Positions 17,902-18,032 of a DNA stretch of 18,032 bases are shown here, one piece after another. Numbering within the stretch: position 1 is the stretch's first letter; the number at the start of each line of letters is the position of its first letter. The translations under genes were made by a program, and so were the position numbers. The stretch spans positions 1 through 18,032 of the forward strand of contig ML976841.1 of assembly GCA_010015655.1 (NCBI GenBank), written 5' to 3'. This stretch comes from Bimuria novae-zelandiae CBS 107.79. Lineage: Eukaryota; Ascomycota; Dothideomycetes; Pleosporales; Didymosphaeriaceae. Under the pieces are notes generated by a model. It saw only the letters and a list, made by a program, of their open reading frames with translations. It searched no databases and had not been told where the DNA came from.

Positions 17902-18032
17902 CCTTTATGCGGGACTTTGTTACGTAACTACTAACTAAGCTACCCCGCGCCCCGTTAGGTCCCGTTAACTCTACTACTTTATTAATAATTACTCTCTTGG
18001 CGTAATTGTCTAGCTTTTTTATCCTTATAGGG
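17902..18032. other. continuation of the segment interrupted by Copia-2
   Basis: AT-rich with some GC islands (CCCCGCGCCCCG). Contains GGGACTT near its start, like the palindrome units left of Copia-2, and the palindrome GTTACGTAAC at 17921-17930. No gene or family recognised. Confidence 0.4.

Noticed and set aside
1..18032. A novel multi-gene defence or biosynthetic system
   Set aside because: All coding signals are explained by hAT, Copia and Gypsy elements plus two truncated host genes. Nothing supports a new multi-gene system beyond the inverted-arm element.

Overview
The window looks like a repeat-rich accessory region of a filamentous ascomycete (Pezizomycotina). Two gene remnants and a hAT transposase carry short introns (49-68 bp) with GT...AG ends. 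Three retroelements are riddled with TAA/TAG stops, and their LTR pairs differ only by transitions, the signature of repeat-induced point mutation (RIP). No rRNA, tRNA, CRISPR array or bacterial operon was seen. The species cannot be named from the sequence.

Layout: (1) 1-543 and 5948-7056 are the two halves of a hAT transposase gene on the + strand. They are split by a complete Ty1/Copia retrotransposon (Copia-1, 544-5942, 213-bp LTRs, TSD TCAAC). The hAT 3' end runs to about 7203. (2) 7204-9954 is an island of host-like DNA with two divergent gene remnants: a GH88-like unsaturated uronyl hydrolase on the minus strand and a DUF2264-family gene on the plus strand. Each has lost its 3' end. 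(3) 9955-10766 is an 812-bp structure with two identical 185-bp arms in inverted orientation, LTR-like in content, around a 442-bp spacer that is almost free of T at its left end. (4) 10767-12313 is a RIP-degraded Ty3/Gypsy pol fragment on the minus strand, broken inside the integrase. (5) 12314-12619 is unassigned, LTR-like at its start and palindrome-rich at its end. It is interrupted by a second complete Copia element (Copia-2, 12620-17896, 175-bp LTRs, TSD ACTTC), and its continuation follows at 17902-18032.

How the parts relate: the host gene pair shares one upstream region and may have formed a small carbohydrate-catabolic module, but both members look dead. The hAT borders the GH88 break, and the inverted-arm structure borders the DUF2264 break. 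The hAT, both host genes and the inverted arms look RIP-free, while both Copia elements and the Gypsy fragment are heavily mutated. Both Copia elements appear to use an unusual primer site that matches a tRNA anticodon arm rather than a tRNA 3' end. The structure least explained by known families is the 812-bp inverted-arm element, with its helically phased 11-bp repeats and T-free spacer.
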